Shown here in pieces: positions 1-7,146 of a stretch of DNA of 14,875 bases; positions within the stretch are counted from its first letter, which is position 1; every line of letters begins with the position of its first letter. Made by a program: the position numbers and the translations under genes. The notes under the pieces are model-generated. The model ran no database searches. It saw nothing but the letters and a program-made list of their open reading frames with translations, and was not told where the DNA came from. Origin of the DNA: Magnetospirillum sp. (lineage in GTDB: Bacteria > Pseudomonadota > Alphaproteobacteria > Rhodospirillales > Magnetospirillaceae); contig JACPDP010000009.1 of assembly GCA_016183945.1 (NCBI GenBank), forward strand, positions 1-14,875, written 5' to 3'.

Positions 1-164
1 GAATGATTTGGGAGCGGTTCGCGGATCACATCATGGCCAGCGGTCAGGTGCACCGCGCAAACAGGCCGGACACATGACTGCCCCAGACCGGCGGACATCA
101 AGTCACATTTCCCTTGCAACCCAGGGGCCGTCCACACATGGCGGTGACAAGGGCGGAGCCGCGC

Positions 165-193
165 TTGACCACCGGCGCGCCGGTGGTCATACT
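165..193 (+). promoter_or_regulatory. Sigma-70-like promoter for rpoH leader
   Basis: TTGACC at 165-170 matches the -35 consensus at five of six positions. Exactly 17 bases later comes CATACT at 188-193, matching the -10 consensus at four of six. Transcription would start near 200 and read rightward into rpoH, leaving a leader of about 210 bases. The match and spacing are seen directly; that it is the active rpoH promoter is inferred. No EcfG-type (GGAAC...GTT) or clear RpoH-type promoter was found upstream of rpoH. Confidence 0.5.
166..189. repeat. Perfect 24-bp palindrome, candidate operator
   Basis: The half-site TGACCACCGGCG (166-177) is followed directly by its exact reverse complement (178-189). 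The palindrome covers most of the -35, the whole spacer and the first two bases of the -10 of the promoter at 165-193. A dimeric repressor bound here would block RNA polymerase. No T-run follows, so an intrinsic terminator is less likely. The binding protein is unknown; no regulator gene is adjacent inside the window. Confidence 0.55.
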
Positions 194-299
194 GTTCGTA
201 AGGAAATGCGCCCGGGGCCGACGATCGGACCGGAAGCGTCCAACGGCCCGACCCGGCGGGTGGGCCGATTGTCATGTTGCTCGATGGGAGGATATGACC

Positions 300-329
300 A
301 TGCGTACACGATGCAAGACCGACCGTTAG
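300..329 (+). CDS. Possible leader nonapeptide
   Basis: ATG at 300 opens a nine-codon frame, MRTRCKTDR, ending in TAG at 327-329. GGGAGGA at 286-292 lies about eight bases upstream, a stronger ribosome site than many real genes here have. A second in-frame ATG at 294 is too close to that site. The frame lies inside the presumed rpoH leader, so it could be a regulatory upstream peptide. It could also be chance, because a nine-codon frame has no statistical weight. No known leader peptide is recognised. Confidence 0.2.
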   Translation: MRTRCKTDR

Positions 330-354
330 CCGCCGCTTAGGCCTTACGTTCATT

Positions 355-373
355 CGCGATTCCAGGAGTCGCG
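355..373 (+). promoter_or_regulatory. Hairpin over the first rpoH ribosome site
   Basis: CGCGATT (355-361) pairs with AGTCGCG (367-373) as a 7-bp stem with one T-G wobble and a five-base loop, CCAGG. The AGGAG at 364-368, which would serve an ATG at 375, lies in the loop and upper stem. If translation starts at 375 this could limit ribosome access, as in RNA thermometers. If rpoH starts at 411, the hairpin lies 37 bases upstream and may be unrelated. Confidence 0.3.
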
Positions 374-410
374 GATGCCATGTTTGATTGCTGATGGAAG
401 GACAGGGACC

Positions 411-1271
411 ATGTCGGTTGCCACATTGCCCGTCGTCGACAGTGACGCCGGCCTCGCCAAATATCTCAGGGATATCCGCTCATTCCCGGTCCTTGAGGCC
501 GAGGAGGAGTACATGCTGGCCAAGCGCTGGGCCGAGCACGGCGACACCGCCGCCGCCCACCGGCTGGTCACCAGCCATCTGCGGCTGGTCGCCAAGATCG
601 CCATCGGCTATCGCCATTACGGCCTGCCGGTGGCCGATCTGATCAGCGAAGGCAGTATCGGCCTGATGCGGGCGGTCAAGAAATTCGACCCCGAGCGCGG
701 CTTCCGCCTCGCCACCTACGCCATGTGGTGGATCAAGGCCTCCATCAACGAGTTCGTCCTCAATTCCTGGTCCATGGTCCGGATCGGCACCCTGGCGGGC
801 CAGAAGAAGCTGTTCTTCAACCTGCGCCGCATCAAGGCCCGCCTGCGCCTGCTCGAATCGGGCGACCTGGCGCCCGAGCATGTGCGCGCCATCGCCAAGG
901 AACTGGATGTCGCCGATGGCGACGTGGTGGCGATGAATCGCCGCATGGCGGGTCGCGACTCCTCGCTCAACGCGGTGGTGGGCGAAGGCGGCACCGAGGT
1001 CCAGGACCTGATGGCCGACGAGGCCGAAAACCAGGAAACCGTGCTGGCCCATCGCCAGGAGCTGAGCCGCGGCCGGACGCTGATCGCCCAGGCCCTGGCC
1101 CTGCTCACCGACCGCGAGCGCGAGGTGTTCACCGAGCGCCGCCTCAGGGACACCCCGCTGACCCTGGAGGAACTGGGGCAGCGCTACGGCGTGTCGCGCG
1201 AGCGCATCCGCCAGATCGAGGTCAAGGCCTTCGAGAAGGTCCGCGGCGCCGTGGTGGCGGGCTTCGCGTAG
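411..1271 (+). CDS. rpoH: RNA polymerase sigma-32 factor RpoH
   Basis: This is an alternative sigma factor that directs RNA polymerase to heat-shock and related stress promoters. The 286 residues from ATG 411 match the usual RpoH length (E. coli 284). Region 2 lies at about 50-120, with KKFDPERGFRLATYAMWWIK. The RpoH-specific box QKKLFFNLR is at 131-139. The region 4 helix-turn-helix is at about 250-278, with GVSRERIRQIE. An in-frame ATG at 375 would add 12 residues. I chose 411 because GGAAGGA at 396-402 is well spaced and the protein then begins near the point where homologues begin. Alphaproteobacteria often carry several RpoH paralogues, and which one this is cannot be told here. It is followed by gor on the same strand after 127 bases. 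RpoH-type factors control glutathione-linked oxidative defence in some alphaproteobacteria, so a functional link is plausible but inferred. Confidence 0.95.
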   Translation: MSVATLPVVDSDAGLAKYLRDIRSFPVLEAEEEYMLAKRWAEHGDTAAAHRLVTSHLRLVAKIAIGYRHYGLPVADLISEGSIGLMRAVKKFDPERGFRLATYAMWWIKASINEFVLNSWSMVRIGTLAGQKKLFFNLRRIKARLRLLESGDLAPEHVRAIAKELDVADGDVVAMNRRMAGRDSSLNAVVGEGGTEVQDLMADEAENQETVLAHRQELSRGRTLIAQALALLTDREREVFTERRLRDTPLTLEELGQRYGVSRERIRQIEVKAFEKVRGAVVAGFA

Positions 1272-1293
1272 GGGGCCACAGGCTCAGGATGGC

Positions 1294-1361
1294 GGCGCGC
1301 GGCCCCGCCCGCGCCGATGAATAGGAATGGGGTCAGGTTGGTGTGGCCGGCCGCCTGACCC
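1294..1361. promoter_or_regulatory. Inverted repeats between rpoH and gor
   Basis: Two hairpins lie in the 127-base gap. GGCGCG (1294-1299) pairs with CGCGCC (1310-1315). GGGTCAGG (1330-1337) pairs exactly with CCTGACCC (1354-1361) around a 16-base loop that contains GGCCGGCC. A small CCCTG-G-CAGGG palindrome follows at 1370-1380. None has a T-tract, so they are poor intrinsic terminators. They could be a rho-independent-like stop for rpoH, mRNA stabilisers, or an operator for gor. Confidence 0.3.
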
Positions 1362-1398
1362 ATTTGCTACCCTGGCAGGGACACCGCGAGGGACCGCC

Positions 1399-2775
1399 AT
1401 GGCCGAGTATGATTTCGACCTCATCACGCTGGGCGCCGGCTCGGGGGGCGTGCGCGCCAGCCGGCTGGCGGCGCTGGCGGGCAAGCGGGTCGCCGTGGTG
1501 GAGGAAAGCCGGGTCGGCGGCACCTGCGTCATGCGCGGCTGCGTGCCCAAGAAGCTGCTGGTCATGGGGGCGCATTTTGCCGAGGACCTGGCCGACGCGC
1601 GGGGCTACGGCTGGGACATCGGCCCGGTGTCGTTCGACTGGGCCCGCCTGATCGCCGCCAAGAACGCCGAGCTGAACCGGCTGGAGGGCGTCTACACCCG
1701 CATCCTGCGCGACACCGGCGTCGCCCTGCTGGAGGGGCGCGGCAGCCTGGCGGACAACCACACCGTCGAGGTCGGCGGCGCGCACTACACCGCCGCCACC
1801 ATCCTGGTGGCCACCGGGGGGCGGCCGCACCTGCCCGAGGTCCCCGGCATCGAGCACGCCATCTCCTCCAACGAGGCGCTCGACCTGATGCAGCTGCCGG
1901 AGCGGGTGGCGGTGGTGGGGGGCGGCTATATCGCGGTGGAATTCGCCGGCATTTTCAATGCGCTGGGTGTCCAGGTGGTGCAGGTCCTGCGCGGCGACAC
2001 CCTGCTGCGCGGCTTCGACCAGGACGTCCGCATCGCCCTGGCCAAGGAGATGATCCACAAGGGGGTGGACATTCGCTGCGAAACGGCGGTGCGCTCCATC
2101 GAGAAGGGGGCCAAGGGCTATTCGCTCCGGCTGTCGGGCGCGGAAACGCTCCAGGCGGATCTGGTGCTCTACGCCACCGGCCGCCGGCCCAACAGCGACG
2201 GGCTCGGGCTGGCCGAGGCGGGGGTCGGCCTCGACGACCGCGGCGCCGTGGTGGTGGACACCTTCTCGCGCACGTCGGTGGATAACATCTGGGCGGTGGG
2301 CGACGTCACCAACCGGGTCAACCTGACTCCGGTGGCGCTGGCCGAGGCGCAGGCCTTCGTCGCCACCGCCTTCCAGGCCCGCCCCACCGCCGTCGACCAT
2401 GCCGGGATACCCTCGGCGGTGTTCAGCATGCCGCCGGTGGGCACGGTGGGGCTGACCGAGGCGGCGGCGCGGCACCAGGGGGGGCTCATCGACGTCTACC
2501 TGACGCGCTTCAAGCCCATGCGCAACACGCTGGCCGGCCGCGACGAGCGCACCCTGATGAAGATGATCGTCGAGCGCGGCAGCGAGCGCGTGCTCGGCAT
2601 CCACATGGTCGGCCCCGATGCCCCGGAAATCATCCAGGGTTTCGCCGTGGCGCTGAAATGCGGCGCCACCAAGGCCCAGATGGACGCCACCATCGGCATC
2701 CATCCCACCGCCGCCGAGGAGTTGGTGACCCTGCGCGACCGCCGCCCCGATCCGGCGCCGGAATGCGAGGAATAG
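1399..2775 (+). CDS. gor: Glutathione reductase (NADPH)
   Basis: This cytoplasmic homodimeric flavoenzyme reduces glutathione disulfide to glutathione with NADPH. It has 458 residues, normal for the family. The FAD Rossmann motif GAGSGG is at 12-17. The redox disulfide is C43/C48 in GTCVMRGCVPKK. The NADPH site GGGYIAVEFA (174-183) is followed by R198 and R204, the arginines expected to hold the NADPH 2'-phosphate, which favours NADPH over NADH. The second FAD contact is GDVTN (301-305). HPTAAEE (435-441) carries the catalytic His-Glu pair of the partner subunit. ATG 1399 is chosen because GAGGGA lies just upstream and the FAD motif then sits at its normal distance; an ATG at 1327 would add 24 unlikely residues. 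The gene converges with the chemoreceptor gene 23 bases away, with no hairpin between them. Other disulfide reductases are excluded by the CVxxGCVPKK pattern. Confidence 0.95.
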   Translation: MAEYDFDLITLGAGSGGVRASRLAALAGKRVAVVEESRVGGTCVMRGCVPKKLLVMGAHFAEDLADARGYGWDIGPVSFDWARLIAAKNAELNRLEGVYTRILRDTGVALLEGRGSLADNHTVEVGGAHYTAATILVATGGRPHLPEVPGIEHAISSNEALDLMQLPERVAVVGGGYIAVEFAGIFNALGVQVVQVLRGDTLLRGFDQDVRIALAKEMIHKGVDIRCETAVRSIEKGAKGYSLRLSGAETLQADLVLYATGRRPNSDGLGLAEAGVGLDDRGAVVVDTFSRTSVDNIWAVGDVTNRVNLTPVALAEAQAFVATAFQARPTAVDHAGIPSAVFSMPPVGTVGLTEAAARHQGGLIDVYLTRFKPMRNTLAGRDERTLMKMIVERGSERVLGIHMVGPDAPEIIQGFAVALKCGATKAQMDATIGIHPTAAEELVTLRDRRPDPAPECEE

Positions 2776-2798
2776 AAAAAGGGCTCATCGCGGATTAG

Positions 2799-4856
2799 TC
2801 ACGCCGCCCGGATGCCGGCAAGGAACTCGCCGACGTTGAGGCGCATGGTCTCGGACTGCCGCGCCAGTTCGCCCGAGGCCGACAGCACCTGCCCGGCGGC
2901 GATGCCGGTATCCTGCGAGGCGGTGTTGACCCCGGCGATGTTGGCCGACACCTCCCGCGTGCCCTCCGAGGCCTGGCCGACGCTGCGCACGATCTCGCGG
3001 GTGGCGGCGCCCTGCTCCTCCATGGCGGCGGCGATGGCCGCGACGGTAATGTTGATGTCGCGGATCGCCGCACCGATGCCTTGAATGGCCGCCACCGTCT
3101 CGGACGTGGCGTCCTGCACCTCGGCGATGCGGTGGGCGATCTGGCTGGTGGCCAAGGCGGTCTGGTTCGCCAGGCTCTTGACCTCGACCGCCACCACCGC
3201 GAAGCCCTTGCCGGCGTCGCCCGCCCGCGCCGCCTCGATGGTGGCGTTGAGGGCGAGCAGGTTGGTGCGGCTGGCGATGTCGGTGATCAGGCCGACCACT
3301 TGGCCGATGTCTCTGGCCGCCCGGTCGAGCACCGCCACACGAGCACTGATCCCATTCGCCGCCTGCGCCGCATCCCGGGTCATGGCGGTGGAGTGGTTGA
3401 TTTGGCGGGCGATCTCATCGATGGAAACGGTCAGCTCCTCGCCGGCCGCCGCCACCGTCTGCACATTGGCCGAGGCCTGCTCGGCGGCGGCGGCGACCGC
3501 GATGGCCTGGCGCGATGTCTCCTCGGCGATGGCCGACATGCCGGTGGAGGTGCCCTGCAGCTCCGCGGCCGCCGCGGCGACATGGCGCAGCATTTCGGCG
3601 CTGCCGGCCTCGAAGCGGCGGATCAAATCATCCACGGTGCGGGCGCGGACTTCGCGTGCCGCCATGTCGCTGCGTTCACGCTCCGCCATGCGACGCTGCT
3701 CGATGGCCGACGCCTTGAAGACACCGAGCGCGCGGCCGAGGGCGGATATCTCGTCCCGCCCGGACGCATCGGGCACCGTGATGTCGAGATTGCCGGCGGC
3801 CAGGCCCCGGATGCCGGTGGCGACCTCCCCCAACGGGCGCACCACGCCCCGCACGGTGGCCAGCGCGGTCAACGCCGTCACCAGCAGCATCACCACGATG
3901 CCGCCACCCACGATGGCGGCGCGGCCGAGCGAGGCGGCCTGGTTGGTCGTGGCGATGGACATCACCAGGGCGACGCTTTCGTCCTCGACGATCTTCATGC
4001 GGTTGATACGGTCGGTGGCAGCGCTGAACCACTGCTCGCCCTTGACTCCCTGGGTGCCGCCGACAAAGGGGCTCTCGGCGGCAATGACGCGCAGGCGATC
4101 GACCGCTTCGACGGCGGGACCGGAGAGGGTGCGGTCGAAGGCGCGGCGCAGGCCCTCGTCGGCGCTGTCGCGGAAGCGGGCGAGATAGGCGTCCTGCTCA
4201 CCCTTGAGCTCGATGAAGCGGCGGAACACCGCCGGGTCGAACTGACCGGCCGAAAAGCCGTTGCCGCCCATGGCCCGCTCGATGCCAGCCCGCTCCTTGG
4301 CCAGCAACAGGGCGTTGTAGGCCTCGACGCTGGCGGTCAGGTCACCCTGGCCGTGCTCGGCCATCCGCGCCACCACCCCGAGCAGGCTGGAGATGGTCCT
4401 GCCGTAGGAGGCGGCCAGGGCATCCATCCCGATGGTCCGCGCGTTTACCTCGGCGCGGGTGCGATCGAGGCCCTGCAAAGCGGCGCCAGCCTCGGCCACC
4501 CGTTCGGCGAAGACCTTGCCGAATTGGGCCACCGGAAAGCCGTCGAGCGCGGCGGTGAACTCGGTGTGGCGCCGGTCGGTTTCGCGACGCTGCTCGCTCA
4601 GCCGGGCTGTGGAGGCGGCATCGCCCCTGCTGCCGAGGAGCACGGCGGAGGTGCCGCGCTCCTTCTGCAACTCGTGCACCAGGGCGCTGATGGTGGGAGC
4701 CAGCGTGGTCAGCCGCACCAGGGCGGTCATGGACGCAGCCTCGCGCAGCGAGGACACCAGCACATAGCCGGACAGCAGGATCATGCCGAACACCGGGATG
4801 GTGCAGGCAAGAACGATGCGCGCCTTCACGCTGGAAAGGCGGAACTGGTGAAGCAT
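2799..4856 (-). CDS. Chemoreceptor with NIT sensor domain
   Basis: This is a methyl-accepting chemotaxis protein of 685 residues that passes a periplasmic signal to the CheA/CheW array. TM1 is at about 12-34 and TM2 at about 313-335. Between them is a NIT (nitrate/nitrite-sensing) domain at about 50-295, recognised by HELQKERG (61-68) and a second helix motif, [13 protein letters not shown] (183-195). HAMP follows at about 336-388, then the long signalling coiled coil. Its hairpin tip contains [20 protein letters not shown] and [15 protein letters not shown]. There is no C-terminal NWETF-type pentapeptide, so CheR/CheB tethering at the tail is not expected. ATG 4856 has GAGG six bases upstream and puts TM1 near the N-terminus; an earlier start at 4931 would add 25 residues rich in Arg and Pro. 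Nitrate or nitrite as ligand is inferred from the domain name only. No che genes are nearby, so this is an orphan receptor. Confidence 0.9.
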   Translation of the reverse strand: MLHQFRLSSVKARIVLACTIPVFGMILLSGYVLVSSLREAASMTALVRLTTLAPTISALVHELQKERGTSAVLLGSRGDAASTARLSEQRRETDRRHTEFTAALDGFPVAQFGKVFAERVAEAGAALQGLDRTRAEVNARTIGMDALAASYGRTISSLLGVVARMAEHGQGDLTASVEAYNALLLAKERAGIERAMGGNGFSAGQFDPAVFRRFIELKGEQDAYLARFRDSADEGLRRAFDRTLSGPAVEAVDRLRVIAAESPFVGGTQGVKGEQWFSAATDRINRMKIVEDESVALVMSIATTNQAASLGRAAIVGGGIVVMLLVTALTALATVRGVVRPLGEVATGIRGLAAGNLDITVPDASGRDEISALGRALGVFKASAIEQRRMAERERSDMAAREVRARTVDDLIRRFEAGSAEMLRHVAAAAAELQGTSTGMSAIAEETSRQAIAVAAAAEQASANVQTVAAAGEELTVSIDEIARQINHSTAMTRDAAQAANGISARVAVLDRAARDIGQVVGLITDIASRTNLLALNATIEAARAGDAGKGFAVVAVEVKSLANQTALATSQIAHRIAEVQDATSETVAAIQGIGAAIRDINITVAAIAAAMEEQGAATREIVRSVGQASEGTREVSANIAGVNTASQDTGIAAGQVLSASGELARQSETMRLNVGEFLAGIRAA

Positions 4857-4973
4857 GGCAACCTCGGGGCGGTTCAGGTTCCGCCTCGATCTGGGTATCC
4901 ACCAATGCGTCGGAAATGGCCGTGAATCCATAAGACGGCATGGCTGGAAATATCGCCGCCGGCCTGGAGTCCC

Positions 4974-5051
4974 CTATCCGGTTGCGGACGGATCCTTCGG
5001 TACGGGCAGCGAAAAGCTGAAGACACTGCCTTTGCCGAGCACGGACTCCAT
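4974..5051 (-). pseudogene. Remnant of a histidine kinase C-terminus
   Basis: This frame reads MESVLGKGSVFSFSLPVP and then a short tail to TAG. It matches the end of sensor kinase ATPase domains, where a V/IES-x-x-GKGS-x-F-x-F-x-LP stretch forms the G2 region and last strand. Upstream in the same frame the similarity stops at once, and the DNA belongs to the cysteine-rich gene read in another frame. The remnant begins exactly at a TGATG overlap with that gene's stop codon, so it might be translated by coupling. It cannot act as a kinase: H, N, D/F and G1 boxes are all missing. The likely history is loss of a kinase gene with only its last 25 codons left. A chance resemblance is possible but unlikely given the run of matching positions. 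Confidence 0.55.
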
Positions 5052-5233
5052 CAGGCCGCCCGCGCCTGCCACTCGCCGCAGCGGAAGGTCTCCGGGGTAC
5101 AGTAGCTGAGCAGCCGCCCGTCCTGGTGAAATGACGGCCTGGCCACGCCGCAGCGTCCGCAGGCGCGGCCGCCGATGGTGCCGACCGGAGTCCAGCAGGC
5201 GCAGCCGGCGCAATCATGATCGTCTCGTTGCAT
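5051..5233 (-). CDS. Small cysteine-rich protein, 60 aa
   Basis: I do not recognise a named family. The 60 residues include seven cysteines: C8, C11, C13, C25, C28, C45 and C52. The pattern C-x2-C-x-C, C-x2-C and C-x6-C, with no signal peptide or membrane segment, suggests a cytoplasmic zinc- or iron-binding protein; histidines at 6 and 36 could also bind metal. ATG 5233 is fixed by a very strong ribosome site, AGGGAGGA, just upstream. Longer upstream frames are unconvincing. The stop overlaps the ATG of the kinase remnant (TGATG). The gene is divergent from the GMC oxidoreductase gene, with 236 bases between the two starts. The strong ribosome site and the ordered cysteines make it likely to be real. 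Confidence 0.65.
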   Translation of the reverse strand: MQRDDHDCAGCACWTPVGTIGGRACGRCGVARPSFHQDGRLLSYCTPETFRCGEWQARAA

Positions 5234-5469
5234 GAGTCCTCCCTTTTCGTTGCTGGACATGGTGGCCCGGCAAAATGGCGGAAAGAGGGGAGGCTTCATG
5301 GCATTTCCGTGGCAGACGGCCCGCCCAAGGGGGTGTTCCCGGGTCGTCGGCCCTAGGGCGCATGCGCACCGTCTCCCCCCCCCAAGAGCGCGGCGATTGG
5401 CCGGCTGCGCCACTGCCCGCCACCATCCTTCGGCGTAGGCTGCATGACTTCCGCTCTCGGAGGATCGGC
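5234..5469. promoter_or_regulatory. Divergent intergenic region
   Basis: This stretch must hold the promoters of the small cysteine-rich gene (leftward) and of the polysaccharide operon (rightward). I could not pick a convincing -35/-10 pair on either strand. Visible details are a run of nine C at 5375-5383, a GCGCATGCGC palindrome at about 5359-5368, and the ribosome site CGGAGGA at 5458-5464 serving ATG 5470. Confidence 0.4.
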
Positions 5470-7143
5470 ATGCTGCTCGACGCGCGTGAACTGCCTCCGG
5501 ACTACCGCCTGATGTGCGACATCGCCATCGTCGGCGCCGGGCCCGCCGGCATCGCGCTGGCCCTCCGGCTGACCGGCTCGGGGCTGTCGGTGGTGCTGCT
5601 GGAGGCCGGCGGCCATGGCGGCCGGCCCGACCTCGACCCCTTCCATGGCCGGGTAGAGGACCCGTTGCGCCATCCGCCGGTGACGCTCTACCGCAGCCGC
5701 GGGCTGGGCGGCACCTCGGCCATGTGGGGCGGGCGTTGCGTGCCCTTCGACCCCATCGACTTCGAGCCCCGCCCGCATGTCCCCTTCAGCGGCTGGCCCA
5801 TCGGCTGGGACGAGGTGGCGCCGTGGTACGCCCATGCCCTGGCGCTGTGCGAAGCGGGCCGCCCGGCGTTCCGCGTCGAGGCGGCGCTGGGCGACGCCGC
5901 ACCGCCGACCATCCCGGGCTTCTCCGCCGCCGACGTCGAGGTGGACGGCATCGAGCGCTTCAGTTGCCCCACCCATTTCGGGCGTCGCTACGGGGCACAG
6001 CTTGCCGGCGCCGACGACGTCACCGTGGTGCTGCGGGCCTCGTGCACCGGCATCGAGCGCACCGCCTCGGGTCGGGCGGTGACCGGCCTCGCCATGGCCT
6101 CGGCGCCGGGGCGTCACTTTCGCGTCGAAGCGCGCTCCTGCGTGCTGGCGGCCGGCGGACTGGAGACCACCCGGCTGTTGCTGGCCTCGCGCATCGGGGA
6201 GGAGCGCGGCCTGGTGGGGCGCTTCTACATGTGCCACGTCGAGGGCAAGGCGGCGCTGGCCCGCTTCCACCCCGGCGCCAAGGTGGTGTTCGGCTACGAG
6301 CGCGACGGCGACGGGGTGTATCTGCGCCGGGTGGTCTCGTTCCCCGCCGAGGCGCAACGCCGGCTGGGGATGACCAACCTGATCCTGCGCTTCGAGCCGC
6401 CGCCCATCCCCGACCCCAGCCACGGCAGCGCGGTCCTGTCGGCCCTGTATCTCAGCCACACCCTGCTGCGGCCCGAATACCGCCGCAAGGTGGCGGAGTT
6501 CGACTACCGGGCCGGCGCGGCGCCCATCAAACGACCGTTGCTCCGCCATCTCGCCAACCTGGCCCGCGGCCTTCCCGAGTTGGCCGGCTTCGGGCTGGAG
6601 TGGACGCGGCGGCACTGGCTGGCGCAGCGCAAGCTGCCCTATGTGGCGGTGGCGCGGAAGGACGGCGCGCTCGACCTGGATTTCAACGCCGAGCAGTCGC
6701 CCAATCCCGACAGCCGCGTCACCCTGTCGGACGAGGTGGACGCCTTCGGCCTGCCGCGGCTGCAGGTGGACTGGCGCGCCAGCGCCATCGACGTCGACAG
6801 CGTGGTGACCGCCCACCGCCTGCTGGCGACCCGCCTGGCGGAAAGCGGCACCGGCTCGCTTGAGGTCGACGAAGAGCGCATCCGCGAGGGTTACAAAGCC
6901 ATGGGCAGCCACCACATCGGGACCGCCCGCATGGCCGCCGACCCCTCGGCCGGCGTGGTGGACCGCGACTGCCGGGTATTCGGACTCGACAACCTCTATC
7001 TGGCCGGCAGCGCCGTCTTTCCCACCTCCAGTCATGCCAATCCGACACTGACCATCGTCGCCCTGGCGGTGCGGCTGGCCGAACACCTGCGGCGGCGGCC
7101 CACCAGCGGTGCCATCGAAGTCCAAGCCATGGCGGCCGAGTAG
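5470..7143 (+). CDS. GMC-family FAD-dependent oxidoreductase
   Basis: The family comprises flavoenzymes that oxidise alcohol groups, often on sugars. The 557 residues open with a Rossmann FAD motif, GAGPAG (22-27), with the ribose-binding E45 after VVLL. RGLGGTSAMWGGRCVPFD (77-94) is the second FAD-binding signature. The C-terminal GMC domain shows GSHHIGTARMA and then NLYLAGSAVFPTSSHANPTLT, in which H522 and N524 fit the catalytic His/Asn pair. No signal peptide is seen, so it is probably cytoplasmic. ATG 5470 is chosen for the ribosome site CGGAGGA and the normal distance to the FAD motif. The frame is open from 5275, but the extra 65 residues look non-coding. It is the first gene of a three-gene operon; the flippase starts three bases after its stop. 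The neighbours suggest a substrate that is a sugar or lipid-linked glycan; the actual substrate is unknown. Confidence 0.9.
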   Translation: MLLDARELPPDYRLMCDIAIVGAGPAGIALALRLTGSGLSVVLLEAGGHGGRPDLDPFHGRVEDPLRHPPVTLYRSRGLGGTSAMWGGRCVPFDPIDFEPRPHVPFSGWPIGWDEVAPWYAHALALCEAGRPAFRVEAALGDAAPPTIPGFSAADVEVDGIERFSCPTHFGRRYGAQLAGADDVTVVLRASCTGIERTASGRAVTGLAMASAPGRHFRVEARSCVLAAGGLETTRLLLASRIGEERGLVGRFYMCHVEGKAALARFHPGAKVVFGYERDGDGVYLRRVVSFPAEAQRRLGMTNLILRFEPPPIPDPSHGSAVLSALYLSHTLLRPEYRRKVAEFDYRAGAAPIKRPLLRHLANLARGLPELAGFGLEWTRRHWLAQRKLPYVAVARKDGALDLDFNAEQSPNPDSRVTLSDEVDAFGLPRLQVDWRASAIDVDSVVTAHRLLATRLAESGTGSLEVDEERIREGYKAMGSHHIGTARMAADPSAGVVDRDCRVFGLDNLYLAGSAVFPTSSHANPTLTIVALAVRLAEHLRRRPTSGAIEVQAMAAE

Positions 7144-7146
7144 CCG

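Larger units (their letters stand above)
1..410. other. Non-coding region upstream of rpoH
   Basis: No convincing protein-coding gene lies here. Open frames cross it, but their translations are arginine- and proline-rich and show no family motif. The first 160 bases show nothing I can assign and may be the 5' flank of a gene outside the window. From 165 onward there are a promoter-like sequence overlaid by a palindrome, a possible nonapeptide ORF with a good ribosome site, and a hairpin just before the first possible rpoH start. These suggest a leader of roughly 210 bases for rpoH. Confidence 0.6.

Noticed and set aside
1..164. Possible tRNA or other RNA gene at the left edge
   Set aside because: No T-loop, anticodon arm or CCA end could be drawn on either strand.
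8..340. 110-residue frame in the rpoH upstream region
   Set aside because: No good ribosome site, odd composition, and it crosses the promoter and palindrome.
3081..4925. 614-residue plus-strand frame across the chemoreceptor
   Set aside because: Opposite-strand shadow of the chemoreceptor. The composition is low-complexity and there is no family signature.
5275..5469. 65-residue N-terminal extension of the GMC protein
   Set aside because: The residues look non-coding. The ribosome site and the distance to the FAD motif fit ATG 5470.
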